DNA from: Schizochytrium sp. CCTCC M209059
Lineage: Eukaryota; Sar; Bigyra; Thraustochytrida; Thraustochytriidae
NCBI GenBank assembly: GCA_000818945.1
Contig: KN805374.1
Coordinates: 714,118-771,267 of the forward strand
Direction: 5' to 3'
DNA length: 57,150 bases
The notes beneath the pieces are model-generated. The model ran no database searches and was not told where the DNA came from. It saw nothing but the letters and a program-made list of their open reading frames with translations. A program made the translations under genes and the position numbers. Shown piece by piece: positions 37,927-47,117 of this stretch (position 1 is its first letter; the number at the start of each line of letters is the position of its first letter).

Positions 37927-40900
37927 ATGCAATCACAGCATAATGATGAGGAAGACACATCAGCAAAGGAAATTTGCTCCAACGAGACGTCGCACGCAAT
38001 GCAGCAAACAGGCAACGAAATTGGCGCTGCTGCCAAGAATGGAAATCAATCAAGTCCCATGTCGACGCGGCCATCAAAAGCTCCTCCATTGTCCAAATCG
38101 GAAGGTACTCTAGATATCGCAACAATGATCCAGGAACAGCGCTTCGCACTCGAAGAGCAACGAAAGCTTCTACAGCGCATGGAAGAAATGCAGTTGCGTC
38201 TTGAGCGTTTGGCACGAACAGGCAAGTCTGGGCCACGACAATCGGCCTTGGCCTTGGGGTCATTGGGGCAACAAAACGAATGCGCTACGGGGCCAGCAAG
38301 TAATGCATGCCGTTCTTCGCTTCAAGTGTCCGAAGCAGACTCAAGAGTAGAGCCCGCACGACACCGTCTTAGCGTTCAGATTACCCCGAAACAACACATG
38401 CTTCAACGCTCCTTGACAACGTCGAACATCGATAAACAGACGTCCAGTGTGCGCGACGCAGACTGCGCCATCACAAGCGGGCGTGATGTGGCACATGGCG
38501 GACGACGACGATCCGTTCACGGTCTTGCTGGTCCCGTAGAGATTCGGCGGCTCAGTGGTGCAGGCATTGGACCTGCGCGACTTTCGGGGTTCGAGGATCA
38601 AGCGGCGAATCAGGCCGTTCCGAAGGTCTTTCCTAGCGACATTATCTCCACGGATGCTCTACATTGCAACCCGATGACTTTGGATAATGCCCTCCCTTCG
38701 CGACGAAAACCATCTGTACGCGGGAAACACTTTGATGGCCTCGCACGACTCAAGCTACAAATCGAGGGGGGGTATCGCATGGTTGTGACGGACGAGGAGG
38801 ACAGTGAAGACGAGGAGATGAGTGATGCAGAGAAAGAGGAGGAAGGCGGCACATACAAGCTCGGAGGAGATTCGATGCGAGAGCGTCCCAGAGGGCGGAG
38901 TTCTGGAGGCCCCGAGCTCTCCAATCAGCAAAGCGGCCTGGACGTCGACTCTGAATCGCTCGTTCCTGCAGAAGGCGCGCAGGGGAAGCGCCAGACATCC
39001 TCGTACGAGGATAACGCAATGTCCGCCATTCGTACGTCAATTTTGGCGTCGGGTAAGCGGCTCAAGACAGTGAGTGGGGAGATGGGAAGTTTCAAATACA
39101 AGACAAGTAGTGCAAAGCAAGGAAGCGCAGGTCGGCGCTGGCGCCGACAAAAGAGCTTTCTGAGCAAGTACAATCCTTTGAATCGGTTGCCCGTCCTGCA
39201 CCCGGAGAGCTCTTTTCGAGCCAAATGGAATCTCTTTGTACTTTGCATGCTGCTGTGGTACAGCTTCACGATCCCTTTTTCAATTAGCTTCAGTATCTCG
39301 CCGTACGGACTGTGGCGAATCGTCGAGATCCTTTTCGACGTGGCTTTCGGGGCCGATATTTTGCTCAACTTCATTACTGGATACTACACCAGGCGACAGT
39401 CGGTGCAGTTGATTGTCATGAATCATCGCATGATCATCAAAAACTACGTCATGACATGGCTGCTCGTGGATCTCATCGCCATAACCCCGTTTGACGTCAT
39501 TGTGACCCTACTAACGACGGGATCGACGGCACATGCAGAACGCTCGGTTGCAAGTTTGTCAAAGCTGATTCGACTTGTCAAACTGACGAGGCTCCTGCGT
39601 CTCGTGGGTCTGTATAGATACTTTAGGTACTGGTCAGACCGACTCAAGCCGGGCATGCTTCGTTTAGGGACCTCGCTCATTGTCATATTGCTCGTCATTC
39701 ATCTTTTGGCGTGCTTCTTCTTTTACCTTTCGGATCTCGACCCGACACGTGTGGACACGTGGTCCGATGAGTACGGCGTTCGCCACGAAGACTTGGCGTT
39801 TCCAAAGTATATTGCGAGTCTGTACTGGTCGATCACGACAATGACGACGGTCGGATATGGCGACATTGTTCCCCAGAACGAGGGCGAGATCTTCTTTGTA
39901 ATCATCGCCATGCTTATCTCGTGCTCAATGTTTGCGTATTCCGTGGGTAACGTGGCGTCAATGGTCAGCGCCATCGACTCAACTCAGACAATGTACAAGG
40001 AAAAGATGGACTGGCTTAAAGAGTACTGCTCGCAGCAGGCCTTGCCAGAAGAGTTGCAGACGCGAATCAGGGCATACTATAGTCACTGCTGGAAGGATCT
40101 CAAGAGCTTTCCGTTTTCGGAACACGCGATTCTGGATGACTTGAGTCCCGCGCTACGCCGCGAGGTGGTTCTCTTTCTCAACCGGGACATGGTTGACAAA
40201 GTTCCATTTTTCCAGGGTCAGGACGACAATTTTATCTGCCGTCTGATTTTATGCATGACTGCGGAAGTGTGCGCTCCATTGGACATGATTATTCGCCAAG
40301 GCGAGGTAGGCAAGGCCATGTACTTTGTACGCCGTGGGCTTGTGGAAGTCTGCAACGCGGATGCCACCGAAATTTACACGACGCTTTCAGATGGATGCTA
40401 CTTTGGCGAAATCTCGCTTCTCGTGGGAGGTAGACGCACCGCCTCGGTGCGAGCCATCTTCCATTCGAGTCTCTTTCGCTTGGAGCAGGATGACCTGGAC
40501 AACATGCTTCTCGACTACCCGGAAGCCCTGCAAAAGATTTTACACATTGCTGCGACAAGTCGGTACCAGCTCACGGAGGCTGAGCACGAGTCTCTTCAAA
40601 GTCGCTTCCAGGTGTTTTCTTCAGTTCTAGGGGATGGTAACATACGTTCGGGCGGCGGCATGGGCGTCTCTGATGAGGAAGATGACATGCATGGCGAAGA
40701 TGCAAATAATATTGGCATTGTACAGGTACAGGGGGGAAGCATGAGTCATGGCAAGAACTATGGCGCGCAAGATAGTAATGGTGACGAAATTAAATCCAAT
40801 GCCGCACAAGGGCAGGTCTCGGGCCAAAGCATTGCTGGGAGAAGGCGGAGTAGCACATTGAGCGATGCGAGCGGGGAAGAGGGAGAGGATACCTTTGACA

Positions 40901-41151
40901 GTGGCCCTCTCCCTCGCCCTTTGATCTCACCGTTGGGGCGACCGGACGGGGACTCTGTTATTTCAACGGCGCGCTCGACGGTCTCGAGCTCGCCCTCGCG
41001 CGCCCCGTCGCTGGCCAGGATGTCGTCATCGGCGTCCATGAGCAGTCAGGCACATGTTCCACTGGGCACTGCTGTGCTTGAGCGCGCCAAATCCATGTCG
41101 CCAAAGACTCACCATGGCTTTCCAATGTCTCCCAAGTCCAGCGATGCGTAA
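37927..41151 (+). CDS. Voltage-gated K+ channel with cyclic-nucleotide-binding domain
   Basis: A 1074-residue protein starting MQSQHNDEED. The disordered N-terminal 400 residues include a coiled coil near 75-105 (FALEEQRKLLQRMEEMQLRL). Six transmembrane segments span about 430-690. S4 carries spaced Arg/Lys (KLIRLVKLTRLLRLVGLYRY). The pore has TTVGYGD at 640-646, the K+ selectivity filter. A C-linker follows, then a CNBD with FGEISLLVGGRRTASVRA (826-843), which keeps the Glu and Arg of a functional phosphate-binding cassette. The architecture is that of EAG/HCN/AKT-type channels. The C-terminus is Ser-rich and disordered. It should be a plasma-membrane, potentially cAMP- or cGMP-gated K+ channel. 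Whether it opens on hyper- or depolarisation cannot be read from sequence. Confidence 0.93.
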   Translation: MQSQHNDEEDTSAKEICSNETSHAMQQTGNEIGAAAKNGNQSSPMSTRPSKAPPLSKSEGTLDIATMIQEQRFALEEQRKLLQRMEEMQLRLERLARTGKSGPRQSALALGSLGQQNECATGPASNACRSSLQVSEADSRVEPARHRLSVQITPKQHMLQRSLTTSNIDKQTSSVRDADCAITSGRDVAHGGRRRSVHGLAGPVEIRRLSGAGIGPARLSGFEDQAANQAVPKVFPSDIISTDALHCNPMTLDNALPSRRKPSVRGKHFDGLARLKLQIEGGYRMVVTDEEDSEDEEMSDAEKEEEGGTYKLGGDSMRERPRGRSSGGPELSNQQSGLDVDSESLVPAEGAQGKRQTSSYEDNAMSAIRTSILASGKRLKTVSGEMGSFKYKTSSAKQGSAGRRWRRQKSFLSKYNPLNRLPVLHPESSFRAKWNLFVLCMLLWYSFTIPFSISFSISPYGLWRIVEILFDVAFGADILLNFITGYYTRRQSVQLIVMNHRMIIKNYVMTWLLVDLIAITPFDVIVTLLTTGSTAHAERSVASLSKLIRLVKLTRLLRLVGLYRYFRYWSDRLKPGMLRLGTSLIVILLVIHLLACFFFYLSDLDPTRVDTWSDEYGVRHEDLAFPKYIASLYWSITTMTTVGYGDIVPQNEGEIFFVIIAMLISCSMFAYSVGNVASMVSAIDSTQTMYKEKMDWLKEYCSQQALPEELQTRIRAYYSHCWKDLKSFPFSEHAILDDLSPALRREVVLFLNRDMVDKVPFFQGQDDNFICRLILCMTAEVCAPLDMIIRQGEVGKAMYFVRRGLVEVCNADATEIYTTLSDGCYFGEISLLVGGRRTASVRAIFHSSLFRLEQDDLDNMLLDYPEALQKILHIAATSRYQLTEAEHESLQSRFQVFSSVLGDGNIRSGGGMGVSDEEDDMHGEDANNIGIVQVQGGSMSHGKNYGAQDSNGDEIKSNAAQGQVSGQSIAGRRRSSTLSDASGEEGEDTFDSGPLPRPLISPLGRPDGDSVISTARSTVSSSPSRAPSLARMSSSASMSSQAHVPLGTAVLERAKSMSPKTHHGFPMSPKSSDA

Positions 41152-41793
41152 TGTTCGCACCTCTTTTCTTTCCTTTTGATTGCCAGCAATTGATTGATTG
41201 CCAGTGTGATGGAGACAGGCTGCATGTTGGTAGGCATCGCAATGTCATTTGCAAGAGAGCTCAATGGATAGATGTCTGCTACTCGAAGCCACCTCGCCTC
41301 TTTTGTCTCGCACGACAAACTAGTCCGCTCTTCGAGGAAAGAGTTGTGTATAGACCTAGGGCCTAGGGCCTATACACGTATATAATGGGGAAAGGGGGGG
41401 GGTGAGCAGACAGACTTTTGCGGCACTCAAAAACTTCGTGAGGACGAATTCGATTTGTGTTTTGTGCAATAATCTTCGTGCCAAATTAGGCTTATATACA
41501 TGTTAGTCATGGTCACCGTGTTACATTGCATTCCGCTTCTTACGCTTTTGGCCGAGCTTGAACCTTGACTCTCTTCTCTCTCTGACCATGTTGGACTGTA
41601 TTCTCTCTCTCTCGCTGCCAGCTGCCAGCTGCAGCTGCTGCTGTTGACTGCATGACTGCAATGGCACAGACAGTCATCATGCAGCCTTGTTAGCGTGAGG
41701 ATCACCGTGACAGTGCAGAGCAGTCACTGCGCCTGCACTTCTTTGAGCGCACGCGCGCGACAGCCTACTGCTGCCCATTCCCTTTGGCAATCG

Positions 41794-41841
<48 letters not shown>

Positions 41842-42927
41842 CCAGTTCAGATGATCGAAAGGAGCGGCGAGGGAAAGGAAAGATGAGGGCCCCCACTGTC
41901 AGGAGGACGGCCTGTGCCTTGTCCTTGTGTCTTGCAATGCGTTGATGATTGTTGCGGTGCGACGTCCTCGTCGTCTTTTCCCACTGTTCTTTCCTTTCCA
42001 GTTGTTGTCCTGCATCTCTGTTTCTGTCCTTTTCTCACCAAGTCAGTCACTGGCAGGCAGTCACAGGCTTGCCTGCTATACTTCTGTTTTATTGCCGCCA
42101 TTCATTGGTTGACTGACCCATGACTGCTGCTGCTGCTGGAGGCTGGCTGTCTGGCTGGCTGGTTGGCTGGTTGTTTGCCTGCCTGGTTGTCTGTCTGCCC
42201 GCAAGGGCCGTGTGTGCGTGTATGTGTGTCAGAGCCTGCCTGCTTTGCCTGCCATTGCGCAGCCAGGGCCGCCTTGGTTGCCTTGGTTGGTTGTTTTGGT
42301 TGTGTTGGTTGATGATCTATCTATCTCTGCACTGCAGCTGCTGGCTGGTGTGGCTGCGAGGTAGCTTCTTGTTTCTAGCAGCAAGGCAGCAGCCGCAGAA
42401 GTGCAGAGAGAAATGCTTGATGAAAAAAGAAAGCAAGCCGAGCAGAGAGAAAGAAAGAAAGAAAAAGCTTGCGTGCGTGCTTGCTTGCTTCCTTGCTTGA
42501 AACAAAGAAAAGAAAGAAAAGAAAGAAAAGAAAGAAATTTGAAAAGAAAGAAAAGAGAGAATAGAAAGAAAAGAAAGAAAAGAAAGAAAAGAAATAAGTG
42601 TCGTCGTCACTTTCTCTCTCTCAGTTGTGCTGCCGCTGCTTGCCTGTGTTTAGCTTAGCTTGGCTTAGCTTGTGCTTGTGCTGCTTGCGCTGCTTGTGCT
42701 TGTGCTTGTGCTTGTGCTTGTGCTGCTGCTGCCGCTGTCTGCGCCTGTGCTTGCTGGAGCTGCTGCGCGGCAGACCGACGACGGGCGGCGAGCGAGCATG
42801 CAGCAGGCGGCGGCGGCCGCGCAGGCGCGCAAGGGCGGGCGCATGTCGCCGGCGGAGGGGTGGGAGACCGTGCCGTCGGCGCGGCGCGAGTCCGGGCGCA
42901 GCCGCCAGGGCGCGGGCGCGCGCGCAG
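41152..42927. other. Spacer rich in microsatellites
   Basis: It contains a palindromic CCTAGGGCCTAGGGCC-like block at about 41354-41372, an AATC array, GAAAG/GAAAA purine arrays at about 42445-42597, and a CTTGTG array at about 42670-42725 that reaches the next gene's 5' region. No gene is called. Confidence 0.55.
41794..41840. repeat. (AATC)n microsatellite
   Basis: A tetranucleotide array of about 47 bp. Confidence 0.93.
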
Positions 42928-45105
42928 ATGGCCAGGGCAGGCGGCGAGGCGCAGATGTTCGACCCCGAAACCCGGCAGCGACTTCACAACATGCTCGACG
43001 AGTACATCGAGAAGAAGTGCGCCTCGAACGAGCAGTGCCAGAAGAGCGACTTCGACGCCTCAGCCCGCGAGGCGCTCCAGCGGATCAGCTTCCTACAGGC
43101 GCTGCAGGCCATCGAGCATTTCGCGAGCTCGGTCTCGTCTCGTATCGTGAACAGGCCAGCCTACCTGATGGGGATTCTGCGTGGCCAGGAAATGCACTGG
43201 GACAAGTCACGCGCCGCCGCCAGCTTACCAGGCGGATCCGCGGACCTCCTCGGCATGCCCGGCGAACTCATGCTTCTTGTTGGCGAGTTCTGCCTCGTCG
43301 GACACTGCATGCCTTCCGACTTTACCCCGGAGGTCTGCCTTGCCTTGCAGCGCTTGACGCCCCCGCTGGCCGTCAAAGCTGTCCAGGCCTTTAACGCGAA
43401 CAAGCGCATCTGCGCGGGGAATCGGGGTGGTGTGCTCAACCGCCCGCGCTTCTTCCAGCGTCTTATACAGAATGTTGCGGACCAGAACTCGGAGGCCTCC
43501 GAGGACACGCCTGGGGCGTCAAGCGCCTCGGGAGGCCTCGCTGGCGACACGGATGCCCTTGGCGCCTCGGCCTCGGCCCTCCCACCTGGGCACCCTGATG
43601 GCCAAGACGACAAGCCCTTCTCGCAGACGCAGCAGCACACATCCTCGCCACCACCTCTGGGTGCCCCCGCGTCTTCTCTCGAGGACGAGGAGGAGGACTC
43701 GGGTGGTCTCGGCCAACACGCAACCACGAAACAAGAAACGCTTCAACCTCCCACCCATACACGCAACGCATGGGGTACTCCGGAAACCGGGACGACCAGC
43801 GCTAGCACAAGCAACCCCAGCGCAGGTGGTAACAGCAACAAGCTCAACGTATCGACGCCCTCGGCGCGGTCTGCTGATGGGTCCGCCTCGTCGGTGTCGA
43901 CGGGAACGGGCTCGGGCGAGGCCGATGATGCCGACGGCGACGGCGACGCTGATCCGGATGCGGATCCTGCGCACGAGGCCTACGAAGAGCATTCCGTTGC
44001 GACTGCAGCCGATATTGCGGACGGTTTTGCGTCGACGGGGCGTCCCTCGTTGACGGCTTCGGGTCAGGTGGGGAGTCTTGTGGTCCCCTCAAGTGGGGTC
44101 CTGGACAGCGCTGACGGTGGAGAAGACAGCGCAGCCGTCGCAGCAGCGGTCGCCGCTGCTGCGGCTGGTGGGCCCGGGGCTTCAACGGCGGCGCAAACCG
44201 GTTCGGGCTCGGCCGCCACACAGGCATGGGACGACTCTGCATTCGGCGCAGCAGGAAACGCCATCTATTGGAATCCTGGGGGCCTTGGCCCGGTCGCGGG
44301 TGAACCTACGACGCCAAAGTCTGCCCGGGGCCGCACATCCTCGTTCATGACGCCCTCTCCCCAAGTACATTTCAAGGATCGCCCTCAGACTGCCGATCGC
44401 AGTGCACGGCACGAAAACACCGCAGGACCTAGCGCGGCTTTTGACGACCCACGCTCTCGACCAGCTGGCTTGGTTGGCAGCGACTTTCTGGACTCGGCTT
44501 TTGACACACGTAGCCGCACGAGCAGCGTCGCGTACGAGTCACAGTCCGCCGATGCGACTGCGCCTCCATGGGACGCCGTGCGCGACCGAAACAGCAGCCT
44601 CTTTTTCAACACTGCCGGACCATCCGCCAGTTCGGGTCCTGTTGCTGGCTCCTCTGCAACTGGGCCGACAGGCTTGCCGCGCGCCCCGGGCCATGGGCCG
44701 GACGCTGGCGTATTTTTTTCAGACCCAAGCGCTTTTAGCGATCAGTTTGCCTCGACGGCGTCTTCTGGTGCGTGGACAAACTCCACGGGGCCTTCGGGCT
44801 CTGTTGATGTTGCAAGTTCCGCAAACGCCTGGACGCAGCAGCAGCAGCAGCAGCAGCAGCGTGATGGCTCTCCATCTTCATCGTCGACCACGACCGCGCG
44901 CGAGCCCTCGTCGTCAACCTCTTCCTCGAACTCGGCGCCGCCGAGTGAGTCTTCATCGGACTTGCATGCGCGTGTCCGGCATCTAGAGGGTCTCTGTGCT
45001 CGTCTTGAGCAGGAAAACTCGCACCTCCGCCAACGCCAGGACCTCCTCACTGCGGGTCTTCGTCAGCTTCTTGCGGCGGCCACAGCCCCTGCGGCGCCGC
45101 GATAA
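42928..45105 (+). CDS. Tandem hnRNP-Q acidic-domain (AcD/NURR-like) protein
   Basis: A 725-residue protein starting MARAGGEAQMFDPETR; a second ATG follows 9 codons later. Residues about 20-90 resemble the hnRNP Q N-terminal acidic domain: LDEYIEKK, FDASAREALQRISFLQALQA, then IVNRPAYLMGILRG. Residues about 130-185 look like a second, degenerate copy: FTPEVCLALQRLTPPLAVKA, then GVLNRPRFFQRLIQN. About 450 residues of Ser, Gly, Ala and Asp-rich disordered sequence follow, with an Ala run (about 398-415) and a poly-Q (8 units). The end is a short leucine coiled coil (VRHLEGLCARLEQENSHLRQ). There is no RRM. An RNA-metabolism role is inferred from the domain only. Upstream, a second frame from an ATG at 42798 reads through GWETVPSARR and could be an alternative N-terminus if spliced. 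Confidence 0.72.
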   Translation: MARAGGEAQMFDPETRQRLHNMLDEYIEKKCASNEQCQKSDFDASAREALQRISFLQALQAIEHFASSVSSRIVNRPAYLMGILRGQEMHWDKSRAAASLPGGSADLLGMPGELMLLVGEFCLVGHCMPSDFTPEVCLALQRLTPPLAVKAVQAFNANKRICAGNRGGVLNRPRFFQRLIQNVADQNSEASEDTPGASSASGGLAGDTDALGASASALPPGHPDGQDDKPFSQTQQHTSSPPPLGAPASSLEDEEEDSGGLGQHATTKQETLQPPTHTRNAWGTPETGTTSASTSNPSAGGNSNKLNVSTPSARSADGSASSVSTGTGSGEADDADGDGDADPDADPAHEAYEEHSVATAADIADGFASTGRPSLTASGQVGSLVVPSSGVLDSADGGEDSAAVAAAVAAAAAGGPGASTAAQTGSGSAATQAWDDSAFGAAGNAIYWNPGGLGPVAGEPTTPKSARGRTSSFMTPSPQVHFKDRPQTADRSARHENTAGPSAAFDDPRSRPAGLVGSDFLDSAFDTRSRTSSVAYESQSADATAPPWDAVRDRNSSLFFNTAGPSASSGPVAGSSATGPTGLPRAPGHGPDAGVFFSDPSAFSDQFASTASSGAWTNSTGPSGSVDVASSANAWTQQQQQQQQRDGSPSSSSTTTAREPSSSTSSSNSAPPSESSSDLHARVRHLEGLCARLEQENSHLRQRQDLLTAGLRQLLAAATAPAAPR

Positions 45106-45896
45106 AGCAAGCAAGAAAGCAAGTCGGAATTTTCGCGACTTGCGGCTGGCATTGGCTGCCCAGAATATACAATTCCGTGTATGCATTCCTCGGGCCCTGT
45201 CGCCTTGGTAGCTCGGCTAACTTCTGCAACAAACTCCAACAAGTCTGCCTCGCCTGCGTACACACCGGCGCACGCAGGGCAAACAACGACGAGATCGCGC
45301 GCGCGCCCCTCAGTAAGAGGATCGCGCCAAGCAAGACTTTATCACCCCAAAAATTAACAACTATGAGACGGGCCATCACAGCACACGCCATGCGGCGCAG
45401 CACAAGACATTGCAACAAGCCCGTCCATTTCACTTCTCACTCACATCAACGCAAACCCGCCGCTCAATCCGAACGAGCCCAGACAAGACGGAATTCCCAG
45501 ACACGGGCCCGGAGAGGGCGAGGGCGAGAGCGGTCTGCCCGAGCCAGCAAGCCTTTTTGAAGAACCAAGCAACGTCCACAAGCAACGTAAAGCGAAACAA
45601 TGCGCCAGGTCAGATCAGGTCAGGTCAGGTCAGATCAGCTTGCCAATGGTTATACGCTGGCAGACGCGTCTTCGCTCGCTTGCGCGTTTCTCGCTGCTTC
45701 CAGGTGGCTGATCCCAAACACCTCAAAGCCTTCGATAGGTACACAGGCAGGCCTCATCGTCTTCTTCTTTTTATCCCGGTCAATATGAATCAATCTCCAT
45801 TTTTCGCTCGCGTGCTTTTCAGGAATTAGCTGACAACCACCGCCATCGCGAGTCTTATCGCGGCCGTGCCATCCATTTGTTCTTCGTCGTCGCCGT

Positions 45897-46085
45897 GTGC
45901 TTGCTTGCTTGTTTGCATGCCTATTTGCATGCTTGCATACTTGCATGCTTGCATGCTTGCATGCTTGCATGCTTGCATGCTTGCATGCTTGCATGCTTGC
46001 ATGCTTGCTTGTTTGCTTGCTTGTTTGCTTGTTTGCTTGCATGCTTGCTTGCATGCTTGCTTGCATGCTTGCTTGCATGCTTGCT
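45897..46085. repeat. CTTGCATG / CTTGTTTG array
   Basis: About 190 bp of four- and eight-base units, with alternating purine-pyrimidine GCATGC steps. The GCATGC core is self-complementary. Confidence 0.93.
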
Positions 46086-46492
46086 TTGCCCGGTCTTGTG
46101 CATGCAATCTGCTTCTGCCCATCTTGCCCGGTAGTATATAGATAGCCTTGCAGAGGCCGGCGAAAGATAGGCCTAGAATGAAGAGGGCGCGTGTGACTGG
46201 CTGGCGACTTGCGTCTCAAAAGGACGCACTTTGCGGCACCGGGATAGTTGACTTTCCTCGGGAGAGCCACCGCCGTGTGCAAGCAAGCGAGGAGCAGCAG
46301 CAAACAGAAGCAATCTCCTCGCAGCGGCTGACGACGCGAGCGGCGGCGGCGGCGGCAGCGCGGACAGCGGCGGCGACAGCGGCGGCGACGGAGGCCTTCT
46401 CCGCGCGGCGGCAGCTGCCGGGACCGCGGGGCCGTCCGTCTCGGGGGTCCGCTCGCAGGACGGAGCCCGGGTCAGGCGGGCAGGTGGAGCAG

Positions 46493-46547
<55 letters not shown>

Positions 46548-46548
46548 A
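46493..46548. repeat. (CAGG)n microsatellite
   Basis: About 14 perfect CAGG units. Confidence 0.95.
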
Positions 46549-47012
46549 GGGAGAGAGAGAGGCAAGCAAGGCCGGGCAGGCGTCGCTGCTGCCGGCCGAA
46601 CGAGCTGCCGGCCAAACGAACGAACGACCGAGCGACCGAACAGGCCGCCCGGCGCGCCGACCCCTCGCGCGGGCCCGGTCGCAGCGAGCAAGACGAGGCC
46701 GAGGCGTGGCGGAGAAGGAGGTCCTGCGCTTCTCGCAGCGTCGCGTCGCCGTTGGTGACGACGAAGAGGCCTAGCAAAGGTTGATAGACCTTTCTGTTCC
46801 GCCTGCCTTTCGCCGGCGTCTCCGTTTATATTTGCCATCAATCGTTGGCGTCGTCGTTGATATTGTGGACGGCGGCATTGTTATTGCTGTCGATCGACAG
46901 CGCCGTCGAAGGAGCTATCGCGGGCACTCTGTGCGTAAAGTACGATTTCCTGGCGCGGAGCGCTCCGGTCAATCATTGCCGTGTTTCTCCTTTTCTCATT
47001 TCGACACTTCAT

Positions 47013-47064
47013 CTATCCATCCATCCACCCATCCATCCACCCATCCATCCATCCATCCATTCAT
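47013..47064. repeat. (CATC)n microsatellite
   Basis: CATC units with occasional CACC interruptions, ending about 55 bp upstream of the SAPS-gene ATG and probably in its 5' UTR. Confidence 0.92.
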
Positions 47065-47117
47065 CGATTCCACCTCATCGTCACTTGCTGTGTTAGCACT
47101 TCGTAAGTCGCACCACC

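Larger units (their letters stand above)
45106..47117. other. Gene-free spacer with microsatellites
   Basis: About 2 kb with an AGGTC-type pentamer near 45610-45640, a CTTG/CATG array, a CAGG array, a CATC array, and a TAGGCCTA palindrome at 46168-46175. All long frames arise from repeats. Confidence 0.6.

Noticed and set aside
45897..46141. CTTG/CATG array, considered as a CRISPR-like repeat-spacer array
   Set aside because: It is a continuous microsatellite with no spacers of unique sequence.
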